Assembly: GCF_000377905.1 (NCBI RefSeq) | Contig: NZ_KB898871.1 | Span: 221,001-285,000, forward strand | Origin: Thioalkalivibrio sp. ALMg11 | Lineage (GTDB): Bacteria > Pseudomonadota > Gammaproteobacteria > Ectothiorhodospirales > Ectothiorhodospiraceae | Length of the DNA stretch: 64,000 nucleotides | Direction of reading: 5' to 3' | Part shown: positions 1 through 8,219 of the stretch, one piece after another | Position numbering within the stretch: the first letter of the stretch is position 1 | Layout of the letters: every line of letters begins with the position of its first letter | Made by a program: the position numbers and the translations under genes | Notes under the pieces: generated by a model | The model's database searches: none | What the model saw: only the letters and a program-made list of their open reading frames with translations | What the model was told of the DNA's origin: nothing

Positions 1-494
1 TGGTCCTCCACGCGCAGACGGCGTTCCTCCTTTACAACGTTCAATTCCGGACGGAACTCGTCTTCCTGCAGCTTCAGGTGCTGCATGCGCTCCGCCTCCA
101 TCGCCATCATGGTCTCCCAGTGATCACGCCCGATGATCTGGAAATAACCGGTGTAGTCACGGCCGGTAAAGGCGTTCTCGCGCCCGCCCAGACGCGAAAC
201 GATGCGCGAGAACTCGCCGGGCTCGTACTGCTCGGTCCCACGAAACATCATGTGCTCCAGCATGTGCGAGATGCCGGTCACGCCGCTGTGCTCGTCGGCC
301 GACCCGACCCGGTACCAGACCATGTTGGCCACCACCGGGGCACGCCGGTCCTCCAGCACCAGGACCGTCAGGCCGTTGTCCAGCGTGGTCTCGACCACCT
401 TCGATTCGATCTCGGGCGCCGCGGCCAGGACCCCGACGGGCCAGGCAAAGGCAAGCGCCGTAACGAGCACTGTGACCAGGTTTTTACCGCGCAT
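1..494 (-). CDS. M16 family zinc peptidase, N-terminal part (runs off window)
   Basis: Reading leftwards from an ATG at 494, the frame stays open to the window edge, so only about 164 N-terminal residues are seen. The product opens with a short basic stretch and a hydrophobic segment typical of a Sec signal peptide, then the M16 core with the inverted zinc motif HMLEH (HxxEH) near residue 80, followed by MMFRGT. M16 proteases of this form (pitrilysin/insulinase family) are periplasmic or membrane-associated and often come as two adjacent genes; the partner would lie outside the window. It is divergent from ftsY, as in many gammaproteobacteria. The substrate cannot be told from this part. Confidence 0.88.
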   Translation of the reverse strand, partial: MRGKNLVTVLVTALAFAWPVGVLAAAPEIESKVVETTLDNGLTVLVLEDRRAPVVANMVWYRVGSADEHSGVTGISHMLEHMMFRGTEQYEPGEFSRIVSRLGGRENAFTGRDYTGYFQIIGRDHWETMMAMEAERMQHLKLQEDEFRPELNVVKEERRLRVED

Positions 495-550
495 GATTCA
501 TGGATCCTCGTGCTAGCATTGGCGAACTCTTCTACTTGACCACATCGAGC

Positions 551-1558
551 ATGTTCGGTTTCCGCAAAAAGAAGTCCGAAGACCCGACCACCCCTGGCGC
601 GGAGGCACCTGGCAGCGAGCCGGAAAAGCCCGCCCGCGGTGGCTGGTTCCAGCGGTTGCGCAAGGGCCTGGCCAAAACCGGGCAGGTCCTGGGCAGCGAT
701 TTGGGATCGCTGCTCCGGCGCAAGATCGACGACGAACTGTTCGAGGAGCTTGAAGAACGCCTGCTCCTCGCGGACGTGGGCCTGGATGCGACCCAGCGGA
801 TCATGGATCGTATCACCCGCGAGGTGAAACGCGGACAGCTGGATGATGCCGAGGCCCTGATGGACGCCCTCGAGGCGGCCATGATCGAAATCCTCGAACC
901 GGTCTCGCGGCCTCTGGAAATCCCGCCCGCCGAGCGCCCGTTCTCGATCCTCGTCGTCGGCATCAACGGCGCCGGCAAGACCACCACCATTGGCAAACTG
1001 GCGCACCACCTCCACGCGGAGGATCGCTCGGTGCTGCTGGCGGCCGGCGATACCTTCCGCGCCGCAGCGGTGGAACAACTGCAGACCTGGGGCGAGCGCA
1101 ACGGCGCCCCGGTGATCGCCCAGGGCACCGGGGCCGATTCCGCCTCGGTGGTCTACGACGGCCTGCAGGCCGCGCAGGCGCGCGGCATCAACGTGATGAT
1201 TGCCGACACCGCCGGGCGCCTGCACACCCAGACCAACCTGATGGACGAGGTGCGCAAGGTAAAGCGCGTGATGGGGCGCCTCGACGAACACGCCCCGGAC
1301 GAGGTCCTGCTGGTGGTCGACGGCGGTACCGGCCAGAACGCCCTGAACCAGGCCCGTCAGTTTCACGAGGCCCTGGGCCTGACCGGAATCGTCGTGACCA
1401 AGCTGGACGGCACCGCCAAGGGCGGCGTGCTGTTCGCGCTGGCCGAACAGCTGGGCATTCCGGTGCGGTTCATCGGGGTCGGGGAGAAGGCCGAGGATCT
1501 GCAGGTCTTCGACGCGCGCGCCTTCGTGCGCGCCCTGCTCGGCCGCGACAGCGACTAA
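551..1558 (+). CDS. ftsY: Signal recognition particle receptor FtsY
   Basis: FtsY is the membrane-associated GTPase that docks SRP-ribosome complexes at the Sec translocon. The product (335 residues) has a charged N-terminal region, a helical N domain and an NG GTPase domain with G1 loop GINGAGKTTT, the DTFRAAAVEQL motif, DTAGR (G3) and TKLDGTAKGG. An ATG 51 bases further upstream is in frame, but the chosen start (MFGFRKKK) matches usual FtsY starts; the acidic A region is shorter than in E. coli. It is the first gene of the conserved ftsY-ftsE-ftsX-rpoH order, with only 12 bases before ftsE. Confidence 0.95.
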   Translation: MFGFRKKKSEDPTTPGAEAPGSEPEKPARGGWFQRLRKGLAKTGQVLGSDLGSLLRRKIDDELFEELEERLLLADVGLDATQRIMDRITREVKRGQLDDAEALMDALEAAMIEILEPVSRPLEIPPAERPFSILVVGINGAGKTTTIGKLAHHLHAEDRSVLLAAGDTFRAAAVEQLQTWGERNGAPVIAQGTGADSASVVYDGLQAAQARGINVMIADTAGRLHTQTNLMDEVRKVKRVMGRLDEHAPDEVLLVVDGGTGQNALNQARQFHEALGLTGIVVTKLDGTAKGGVLFALAEQLGIPVRFIGVGEKAEDLQVFDARAFVRALLGRDSD

Positions 1559-1570
1559 CGTGCACACCGG

Positions 1571-2248
1571 ATGATTCGACTGCAACGCGTCACCAAGCGA
1601 TTCGGCAGCGCGTCAGAGGCGCTCAGCAACGTCAGCCTGCGCGTGGACCCGGGCGCGATGGCCTTCATCACCGGACCCTCCGGCGCCGGCAAGAGTACCC
1701 TGCTGCGCCTGATCGCCGGCCTGGAGCGCCCGACCCGCGGGCGCATCCGGGTCAACGGTCACGACCTCGACCGCCTCTCCAACCGCGCGATTCCCGGGTT
1801 TCGCCGCAGTATCGGGCTGGTGTTCCAGGATCACCGCCTGCTGTTCGACCGCCCGGTGTTCGACAACGTCGCGCTGCCGCTGGAGATCCTCGCCTACCGC
1901 CGCCCCGAGATGCGCAAGCGCGTGCGCGCCGCGCTCGACAAGGTCGGCCTGCTGCACAAGGAAGGGGTCAACCCGCGCACCCTGTCCGCGGGCGAACAAC
2001 AGCGCGTGGGCATTGCCCGGGCCATCGTCCACCGGCCGGTCCTGTTGCTGGCGGACGAGCCCACCGGCAACCTCGATCCGGCGTTGTCGCGCGAGATCCT
2101 GCAACTGTTCGACGACTTCAACCGGGTCGGCATGACCGCCCTGATCGCCAGCCATGACCTCGGCCTGGTGGAGCGCATGGGCAAGCCAATCCTGCACCTG
2201 GAAGACGGGCGCATCGAGGCGCGCGCGGCTGCCGGGGCCCCGGCATGA
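1571..2248 (+). CDS. ftsE: Cell division ATP-binding protein FtsE
   Basis: FtsE is the ATPase of the FtsEX complex, which activates septal peptidoglycan hydrolases during division. The 225-residue product has Walker A GPSGAGKST near residue 35, the ABC signature LSAGEQQRVGIARA near 137, Walker B LLLADEPTGNLD and a switch histidine in ASHD. Length and motifs match the family. Its last four bases overlap the ftsX start (ATGA), indicating translational coupling. Confidence 0.95.
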   Translation: MIRLQRVTKRFGSASEALSNVSLRVDPGAMAFITGPSGAGKSTLLRLIAGLERPTRGRIRVNGHDLDRLSNRAIPGFRRSIGLVFQDHRLLFDRPVFDNVALPLEILAYRRPEMRKRVRAALDKVGLLHKEGVNPRTLSAGEQQRVGIARAIVHRPVLLLADEPTGNLDPALSREILQLFDDFNRVGMTALIASHDLGLVERMGKPILHLEDGRIEARAAAGAPA

Positions 2249-3174
2249 AGCCAGGCCGTCGCCTGCTGGACACCGTGCCGGCCTGGCTGGAGGCCCATCG
2301 GGATGCCGCCCGGCGCAGCCTCCAGCGCCGCCTGCAGGCCCCGGTGCTGAGCCTGATCAGCATTGCCGTGCTGGGCTTCATCCTCGCCCTGCCGGCCTAT
2401 CTCTGGGTCCTGCTGGACAATGCCCGCACCCTGTCCGAACACGTGGACCACGACCCGCGCATCGCCCTCTATCTCGACGGCGTGGAGGCGGCCACGGTCG
2501 CGGATCTGGAACGCCACCTGGAGACCGATGCGCGGGTGGAACGCTGGACCTGGATCGATGCCGACGAGGCCCTGGCCAGCTATCGCGAAGGCCTGGCCGA
2601 CCCGGGCCTGCTGGACTGGCTGGACGAAAACCCGCTGCCGGACGTGGTGGATGTGGTCCCCGCGACCGCGGACCCCGAGACGGTGGCGGCGCTGCGCGAG
2701 GCGCTTGCAGCCACCGCGCCGGGCGCGACCGTGGTCAGTGACGACGACTGGGTGCGTCAGCTGAACAGCCTGCACCACCTGGGCCTGCGCATCCTGGCGG
2801 TGGTTGGGGCCCTGCTGGGGCTGGGGGCGTTGCTGATCCTGGCCCTGGCGACGGCCTCGGAGCTGCGCGAACGCCGGGAAGAGATCGCCATCTCGCGCAT
2901 CAGCGGGGCCACCCACCGGTTCCTGCGTCGGCCATCCCTCTATGGCGGGCTGATGACCGGCCTCGGCGGCGGCATCTTCGCCGCCATCCTGCTGCTCATC
3001 GGGATCGGCCTTAGCCGGGCCCCGCTGGAACAGGCCGCCGCCGCGTTCGATCTCGAGTTCGGCCTGGCCCTGCCCGGGGCCACCCACCTTCTGGCCCTGC
3101 TGCTGGCGGGGTTGCTCCTCGGCTGGCTGGGCGCCCGGCTGGGCAGCGGGCATGCCCTTCGGGATGCCCCTTAG
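2245..3174 (+). CDS. ftsX: Cell division protein FtsX (permease subunit)
   Basis: FtsX is the membrane partner of FtsE and signals to amidase activators through its periplasmic loop. The 309-residue product has a basic cytoplasmic N terminus, a first membrane segment near residues 37-57, a periplasmic domain of roughly 120 residues, then three further membrane segments (about 178-200, 232-256 and 275-298) with the FtsX permease pattern including SELRERREEIAISRISGAT. The start overlaps ftsE by four bases. The gene ends about 27 bases before the rpoH promoter, so rpoH may also receive read-through. Confidence 0.93.
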   Translation: MKPGRRLLDTVPAWLEAHRDAARRSLQRRLQAPVLSLISIAVLGFILALPAYLWVLLDNARTLSEHVDHDPRIALYLDGVEAATVADLERHLETDARVERWTWIDADEALASYREGLADPGLLDWLDENPLPDVVDVVPATADPETVAALREALAATAPGATVVSDDDWVRQLNSLHHLGLRILAVVGALLGLGALLILALATASELRERREEIAISRISGATHRFLRRPSLYGGLMTGLGGGIFAAILLLIGIGLSRAPLEQAAAAFDLEFGLALPGATHLLALLLAGLLLGWLGARLGSGHALRDAP

Positions 3175-3201
3175 AGAATCACGTCCCACACGGAACGGCC
3201 G

Positions 3202-3228
3202 GAACTTTTGCAGGGTTTAGCACTCTTA
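3202..3228 (+). promoter_or_regulatory. Putative sigmaE (RpoE/AlgU)-type promoter of rpoH
   Basis: The sequence shows GAACTT at 3202-3207 (preceded by G), a 16-base spacer, then TCTTA at 3224-3228. This matches the RpoE/AlgU consensus GAACTT-N16-TCTnA. The predicted start of transcription is near 3235. E. coli rpoH also has a sigmaE-dependent promoter, so the assignment makes biological sense. The same arrangement occurs at 48293-48319 in this window. Confidence 0.75.
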
Positions 3229-3243
3229 TTCACAGACTGCTAA
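3217..3243 (+). promoter_or_regulatory. CIRCE element (HrcA operator) upstream of rpoH
   Basis: TTAGCACTC (3217-3225), nine bases, then GACTGCTAA (3235-3243). The CIRCE consensus is TTAGCACTC-N9-GAGTGCTAA, so this copy has a perfect left arm, the exact spacing and one mismatch in the right arm. It covers the -10 region and predicted transcription start of the sigmaE-type promoter, a good position for HrcA repression. HrcA itself is not in the window. Confidence 0.82.
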
Positions 3244-3276
3244 TCTAGAGTGATGAATCACGAGGACACACCACGC

Positions 3277-4143
3277 ATGACTCAGGCCCTGACCACCCCG
3301 CGCATCGACATGCCCGTACCGGTGGGCAACCTCGACCACTACATGCAGGCCGTTGGCCGCATCGAGGTGCTGGACACCGAACAGGAGCGTGAACTGGCCG
3401 TGGCGCTGCACGAGCGCCAGGACCTGGATGCCGCTCGCCAGCTGATCCTGCATAACCTGCGCTTCGTGATCCACGTCGCGCGCGGCTACAAGGGGTACGG
3501 CCTGCCACTGGGCGATCTGATCCAGGAAGGCAACGTGGGCCTGATGAAGGCAGTCCGTCGTTTCGATCCGAATCAGGGCGTGCGCCTGGTGTCGTTTGCC
3601 GTGCACTGGATCCGCGCCGAGATCCACGAGTTCATCCTGCGCAACTGGCGCATCGTGAAGGTCGCGACCACCAAGGCGCAACGCAAGCTGTTCTTCAACC
3701 TGCGCAGCGCCAAGCAGCGGCTCGGCTGGCTGTCCAACGCCGAGGTCTCCGCCGTCGCCCAGGATTTGGGCGTCTCCGAAAAGGACGTCTGGGAGATGGA
3801 ACGCCGCCTGTCGAGCCAGGATCCGAGTTTCGACCCGGGCCCCGAGGCCGGCGACGAACACGGCTATCAGGCTCCGTCAGAACGCCTGAGCCTGGAGGAC
3901 CTGAGCGACGACCCGGCCAATGTGACCGAAGACGAGGACTGGGACCGTCACTATCAGGAACGCCTGAGCGAGACCCTGGGCGAGCTCGACGAGCGTTCGC
4001 GCACCATCCTGATGCGCCGCTACATGGCCGACCAGAAGGCGACGCTGCACGAGCTGGCCGCGGAGTACGGCGTCTCGGCCGAACGCATCCGCCAGATCGA
4101 GAACAGCGCGATCAAGCGCATCCGGGCCGCCTTCGACGACTGA
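3277..4143 (+). CDS. rpoH: RNA polymerase heat-shock sigma factor RpoH (sigma-32)
   Basis: Sigma-32 directs transcription of heat-shock chaperones and proteases. The 288-residue product shows sigma region 2 (DLIQEGNVGLMKAVRRFDP), the RpoH-box sequence QRKLFFNLR that separates RpoH from RpoD, and region 4 with SAERIRQIE. The ATG at 3277 gives an N terminus aligned with E. coli RpoH (14 residues before PVGNL) and has GAGG 11 bases upstream; in-frame starts at 3250 (GTG) and 3253 (ATG) are alternatives. Regulation appears to combine a sigmaE-type promoter and a CIRCE operator just upstream. Confidence 0.95.
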   Translation: MTQALTTPRIDMPVPVGNLDHYMQAVGRIEVLDTEQERELAVALHERQDLDAARQLILHNLRFVIHVARGYKGYGLPLGDLIQEGNVGLMKAVRRFDPNQGVRLVSFAVHWIRAEIHEFILRNWRIVKVATTKAQRKLFFNLRSAKQRLGWLSNAEVSAVAQDLGVSEKDVWEMERRLSSQDPSFDPGPEAGDEHGYQAPSERLSLEDLSDDPANVTEDEDWDRHYQERLSETLGELDERSRTILMRRYMADQKATLHELAAEYGVSAERIRQIENSAIKRIRAAFDD

Positions 4144-4180
4144 CGGCCCCGCGGCATCCCGAAACCCAAGGCTTCGAACG

Positions 4181-4212
4181 AAAAAGGCCCCGACGTATGC
4201 CGGGGCCTTTTT
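4181..4212. terminator. Bidirectional intrinsic terminator
   Basis: A perfect 12-bp stem (AAAAAGGCCCCG, 4181-4192, against 4201-4212) with an 8-base loop. A T run ends the right arm and an A run begins the left arm, so it can stop rpoH transcripts on the plus strand and cbb3-cluster transcripts on the minus strand. Confidence 0.9.
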
Positions 4213-4264
4213 GTTGCCGGGTGCCAGGGGATCGTACCCCTAGCCGGCCAGGTTCCTTGCCGGA

Positions 4265-4366
4265 TTAGCCGAACAGGATCACCGAGAAGAAGCTGATCCA
4301 GGACCAGATGATCAGGGCTATCGTGAAGGTCAACGGGAAAGTGTCAAAGCGGAACCACTCGCGCAT
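4265..4366 (-). CDS. 33-residue single-pass membrane protein at the end of the cbb3 cluster
   Basis: A small ORF, too short for most gene callers, starting with ATG at 4366 behind AGGA and ending with TAA. It encodes MREWFRFDTF followed by one strongly hydrophobic segment of about 22 residues rich in Ile, Trp and Phe, ending in LFG. The layout is a short charged N terminus plus one membrane helix. It is the last ORF on the minus strand of the ccoG-H-I-S group, before the shared terminator. AT-rich sequence upstream (4380-4395) could hold its own promoter. Small single-helix proteins such as CcoM and CcoQ accompany cbb3 oxidases, but this does not resemble the CcoM sequence I know. Function unknown. 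Confidence 0.55.
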   Translation of the reverse strand: MREWFRFDTFPLTFTIALIIWSWISFFSVILFG

Positions 4367-4449
4367 CTCAGAATCCTCGGAATTAATTTTCTAAACCTTG
4401 ATGGGTAAAGGGTAAGCCGCGCCGAGCGGCGGCGCAAGTGCGTCCGACA

Positions 4450-4674
4450 TCAGCGCTCGGACTTTTCGCGCTCGCGGCCCTTCTCCACTTCCCCATCCCC
4501 CGGATCATCGCCCGCACCCGTGGGGATACGCGGGTCGTCATCATCCATCAGGATACGATGCGCCGGGCCCTGGAGGTCGTCGTACTGCCCCGAGCGAATC
4601 GCCCAGAACAGCATTATCCCCACCACCAGGGCGAACAGCATGGCCAGCGGGATCAGCAGGTAGAGGATTGTCAT
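4450..4674 (-). CDS. ccoS: cbb3-type oxidase assembly protein CcoS
   Basis: CcoS is a small single-pass protein needed to install redox cofactors in CcoN. The 74-residue product has one N-terminal membrane helix (about residues 3-25), then FWAIRSGQYDDLQGPAHRIL, which is the family signature, and a D/R/E-rich tail longer than average. It lies 30 bases after ccoI on the same strand, in the usual ccoGHIS order. Confidence 0.9.
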   Translation of the reverse strand: MTILYLLIPLAMLFALVVGIMLFWAIRSGQYDDLQGPAHRILMDDDDPRIPTGAGDDPGDGEVEKGREREKSER

Positions 4675-4704
4675 TCTTCCAGTGTACCCAGGCGCGCGGA
4701 CCGC

Positions 4705-7260
4705 TTAAACCGGGGGTGGCCGCGACGCCGGATCATGCGCGGGCTGTTGCCCGGAAGGCACCGAGTCCGCGCCGGCGTCCGAGAGGTCGCGCGCCGGACG
4801 CAGGCGCAGCGCATTGCCAACCACCAGCAACGAGCTGAGCGACATCCCAAGCGCCGCCAGCCAGGGAGTCAGCAGGCCCGCCGCGGCCACCGGGAGGGCC
4901 ACCAGGTTGTAGCCGATCGCCCAGGCGATGTTCTGTCGGATCACGCGCCGTGTGTGGCGCGCCTGGTCCAGCGCCTGCGGCAGGTGTTCCAGGCGATCCG
5001 AGAGCAGGACCAGGTCGGCCTGATTCTGGGCCAACTGGGTGCCGCCGCCCATCGCCAGCGATACGTCGGCCCCGGCCAGCACCGGGGCATCGTTGATGCC
5101 CTCGCCGGCCATCAGGACCACGCGGCCCTCGGCCTGGCGAGCCCGCACATAGGCAAGCTTGTCTTCCGGGGTCAGGCCACCCTCGGCTTCGGCAATGCCC
5201 ATCTCCGCCGCGAAGGCCTGCGCGGCCTGCGGGCGATCCCCGGTCAGCAACACCACCTGCAACCCGCGCCCCTGCAGATCGGCGATCACGTTCCGCGCCT
5301 CGGGACGCGGAGTGTCGGCCAGCCAGAACAGGGCGACCGGTTGGTCGTCGACCACCAGCCAGACCGGCGTCGCCAGAGGATAGCCCGCGGGTGCCTCCGG
5401 GCTAGGCGCACCGCGCTGCGGCAACATCGACGATCCACCAATGGCGACACGGTGGCCCTCTATGTGGCCAACGAGGCCTTGCCCGGGGAGGTTGCGAACC
5501 TCGCTGGCGACCACCGAAGAGGGCTTGCCCGGGGCGACCAGGGCGCGTGCCAGGGGGTGTTCGGAATGGGCCTCGAGCGCGGCGGCCCAGTTCCGCCAGT
5601 CGGCCCCATCGGGCGCAGGCTGCAGCTCGGATTGAGCCACCAGACGCGGCATGCCAACGGTCAGGGTGCCGGTCTTGTCGAGACAGACCATATCGACGCG
5701 CGGCAGGGTCTCCAGGGCACTGCCGCGCGTGACCAGCAGACCGAGGCGCGACAACGCGCCGGTGGTGGCCGTCAGCGCGACCGGCGTCGCGAGCGCCAGG
5801 GCACAGGGGCAGGTGGCGACCAGCATGGCGACCATGACCCAGAGGGCCCGCGTCGGATCGATCCACGCATACCAGACCAGACCCGCCAGCGCCGTCAGGA
5901 CCAGGACGGCACCCACAAACCAGCCGGTACCGGCCTCGGCGATGCGGGCCATCCGGGGCTTCTCGGTCTGAGCGCGATCGAGCAGCCGCTGGATCGCCGC
6001 CAGGGTCGTCTCGGCGCCGACGCGCTGGACCTCGATGGCGAGCGGGCCATCGACATTCACGGTCCCGCCCGTCACGGGATCACCGACCCGCACCGCGTGG
6101 GGCTCGGGCTCGCCGGTCAGCAGGGCACGATTGACCGTCGACTCGCCCTCGCACACCACGCCGTCCGTGGGGATGGTCTCGCCCGGACGAACGCGCACCC
6201 GAGCCCCCGGGATCAGCTCGCCGACCGGGACGGCCTCGACGCGTCCGGCTGGGTCCAGACGATTGGCGATGGCGGGGACCAGGCGATCCAGGCGATCAAT
6301 GGCATGGCTGGCGCGCTGGCGCGCAATCAGTTCCAGATAGCGGCTGGTGAGCAGGAAGAAGACGAACATCACGACGGATTCGAAATAGACGTGCTCGCCA
6401 GTCCCGAGGATGACCGCATACAAGCTGGCCAGGTAGGTCACGATGATCGCCAGACTCACGGGCACGTCCATCCCGAGCTGTCGATGACGCAGGTCGCGCC
6501 AGGCGCTCTGGTAGAACGGGATTGCGGAGTACAGGACGACCGGGGTGGTCAGTGCCGCCGCCACCCAGCGCATGAACTGGAGCAGGTCTTCGTGCTCGGT
6601 GTCCTCGGCGCCCAGCCAGAGCGCCACGGCCAGCATCATCACCTGCATCATCCCCAGGGCGGCGACGGCGATCCGGCGCAAGGCGAGGCCCCGTTCGCGG
6701 GCGATCGCCTGCTCGCGGGTTCCGGGGTCGTAGGGATGGGCGTGGTACCCGATGTCGCGGATCGCCTTGAGGATATCCGACAGGGCGATCCTCGCGGGGT
6801 CCCAGACGACCTGCGCGCGATGAGTAGAGTAATTCACGCGAAAGCTGTCCACGCCTGGAAGGGCCTGCACATGACGCTCGTTCAGCCATACGCAGGCCGC
6901 ACAGGTGATGCCCTCGAGCATCAGGGCGGCCTCGCGGCGGTCGCCCTCTGCGCCGGCGGGCGCGACGAACTGTTGCTGGACGCCGGGGTGATCGAACAGT
7001 TCGAGCTCGCGGAGCTCGTCGGGGATCAGGGGGCTGCCGGTGTCCGCCGGGGGGGCATCACGGTGATGGTAATAGGCCCCCAGGCCACGCTCGATGATCG
7101 CGCCGGCCACGGCCTGGCAGCCGGGACAGCAGGTGGGTTCCTCGCGGCCCTCGAACGTCACCGGGTAGCAGGCGCCTGCCGGCACCTCCAGGCCGCAGTG
7201 GAAACAACGGGCCTCGGCCTCGGGCGTTGCCGGGCCCTGCGAGTCGGACGCGAGCGCCAC
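4705..7260 (-). CDS. ccoI: Copper-translocating P-type ATPase CcoI/FixI
   Basis: CcoI is the copper-transporting P1B ATPase needed for cbb3 oxidase assembly. The 851-residue product has an N-terminal cysteine cluster (CFHCGLEVPAG, then CCPGCQ), a heavy-metal domain with GITCAAC, about eight membrane segments, the CPC ion motif (CPCALALATP), the phosphorylation motif DKTGTLT and the HP motif (SEHPLA). The normally invariant GDGxND hinge reads GEGIND: residue 720 is Glu (codon GAG, plus-strand complement at 5101-5103). It ends 30 bases before ccoS and starts 17 bases after the ccoH stop. Confidence 0.93.
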   Translation of the reverse strand: MALASDSQGPATPEAEARCFHCGLEVPAGACYPVTFEGREEPTCCPGCQAVAGAIIERGLGAYYHHRDAPPADTGSPLIPDELRELELFDHPGVQQQFVAPAGAEGDRREAALMLEGITCAACVWLNERHVQALPGVDSFRVNYSTHRAQVVWDPARIALSDILKAIRDIGYHAHPYDPGTREQAIARERGLALRRIAVAALGMMQVMMLAVALWLGAEDTEHEDLLQFMRWVAAALTTPVVLYSAIPFYQSAWRDLRHRQLGMDVPVSLAIIVTYLASLYAVILGTGEHVYFESVVMFVFFLLTSRYLELIARQRASHAIDRLDRLVPAIANRLDPAGRVEAVPVGELIPGARVRVRPGETIPTDGVVCEGESTVNRALLTGEPEPHAVRVGDPVTGGTVNVDGPLAIEVQRVGAETTLAAIQRLLDRAQTEKPRMARIAEAGTGWFVGAVLVLTALAGLVWYAWIDPTRALWVMVAMLVATCPCALALATPVALTATTGALSRLGLLVTRGSALETLPRVDMVCLDKTGTLTVGMPRLVAQSELQPAPDGADWRNWAAALEAHSEHPLARALVAPGKPSSVVASEVRNLPGQGLVGHIEGHRVAIGGSSMLPQRGAPSPEAPAGYPLATPVWLVVDDQPVALFWLADTPRPEARNVIADLQGRGLQVVLLTGDRPQAAQAFAAEMGIAEAEGGLTPEDKLAYVRARQAEGRVVLMAGEGINDAPVLAGADVSLAMGGGTQLAQNQADLVLLSDRLEHLPQALDQARHTRRVIRQNIAWAIGYNLVALPVAAAGLLTPWLAALGMSLSSLLVVGNALRLRPARDLSDAGADSVPSGQQPAHDPASRPPPV

Positions 7261-7277
7261 GGCGGGAGCGGCGGGAG

Positions 7278-8111
7278 CTAGCCGGGCTGGGCGCTACGCA
7301 CGCGGGTGCGTGCCTGTTGCTCCAGAAGCTGCCCATCGTGCTGGACCTGGAAGCGCAGATCCCAGCGCCCCGGTGCCGGCAGCGCTATCTCGACCTGATA
7401 CATGCCCTCGCCCGTCGCCTCCATCTCGAAGCCCTGGTCTCGACGTTCGTCGGCCAGCCACATGAATAGCCCGCGGATGCTGGCATCGTCGATAGGCTCG
7501 CCGTCCGCATCCCGCACCTCGACCTGCAGGGTGGCGGTCTCGCCCTCGGTGGGTCGGTCGACCCAGCCCTGACGCACCTGCCAGCCCTTCTGTCGCTGTT
7601 CCTGCAGATCCGAGACCCGGTGCACGGCGAGCGCCTGCTTGCGGCTCTCCATGCCGGCCACGGTGCCGGGGAAGGCGGAGGTCACCCGCTCGGCCCGGTT
7701 CTCCGGCTCCGGCAGGATCGAGCCAATGAACTGCTGCGGCATCCCGTTATGGGCGAGTGTGATCAGGACCGCCTGCACCGAGGCGACCATGGTGAAGAAA
7801 CCCACCAATACCAACGGGGCCCAGTGCAGACGCCCAATCTTGCCCTTGCCACCACTCTCGACCTCGGCCTCCTTCTGGGTGAAGACGATCCCCAGGCCGT
7901 AAGGCACGATGATGTAGAGCGCCAGGTGAATGGCGAAGACGTCCGCCCCCTGCCAGGTCAGGATCGAGTAAGGGATAAACACGAACAGCATGAGCGCGAC
8001 CACGACGGCCGAGGTGCTGTAGGCCTTGAACCGCGTGAAACGGTAGATCAGGGCGAACAGGATGGCCAGTGCTGCACTGCCGATGCCGAGGGTAATGACG
8101 AGGTTGCTCAT
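7278..8111 (-). CDS. ccoH: FixH/CcoH-like membrane protein
   Basis: The 277-residue product starts with three to four hydrophobic segments (roughly 5-25, 33-53, 58-80 and 100-122). A soluble C-terminal region of about 110 residues follows, with FixH-type features (TLQVEVRDADGEPI, then a beta-rich stretch ending in GRWDLRFQVQHDG). FixH/CcoH interacts with CcoI and is required for stable cbb3 assembly. This version is longer than the usual 150-170 residues because of the extra N-terminal membrane part. The assignment rests on the C-terminal pattern and on its position between ccoG and ccoI. Confidence 0.72.
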   Translation of the reverse strand: MSNLVITLGIGSAALAILFALIYRFTRFKAYSTSAVVVALMLFVFIPYSILTWQGADVFAIHLALYIIVPYGLGIVFTQKEAEVESGGKGKIGRLHWAPLVLVGFFTMVASVQAVLITLAHNGMPQQFIGSILPEPENRAERVTSAFPGTVAGMESRKQALAVHRVSDLQEQRQKGWQVRQGWVDRPTEGETATLQVEVRDADGEPIDDASIRGLFMWLADERRDQGFEMEATGEGMYQVEIALPAPGRWDLRFQVQHDGQLLEQQARTRVRSAQPG

Positions 8112-8219
8112 ATTGTTTTCTTCGTTTCCTGCATGAACGCAAGCTAGGCGCTTGCGGTGTGCCGCGCGAGTTCCGGCAGCTCGATTACTGTTTCTTCGCC
8201 AGTGGCCAGCGGACGGTTG

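Noticed and set aside
4438-7281. A 947-codon plus-strand open frame
   Set aside because: It is antisense to ccoI over its whole length, lacks any domain pattern, and arises from GC-rich codon bias.
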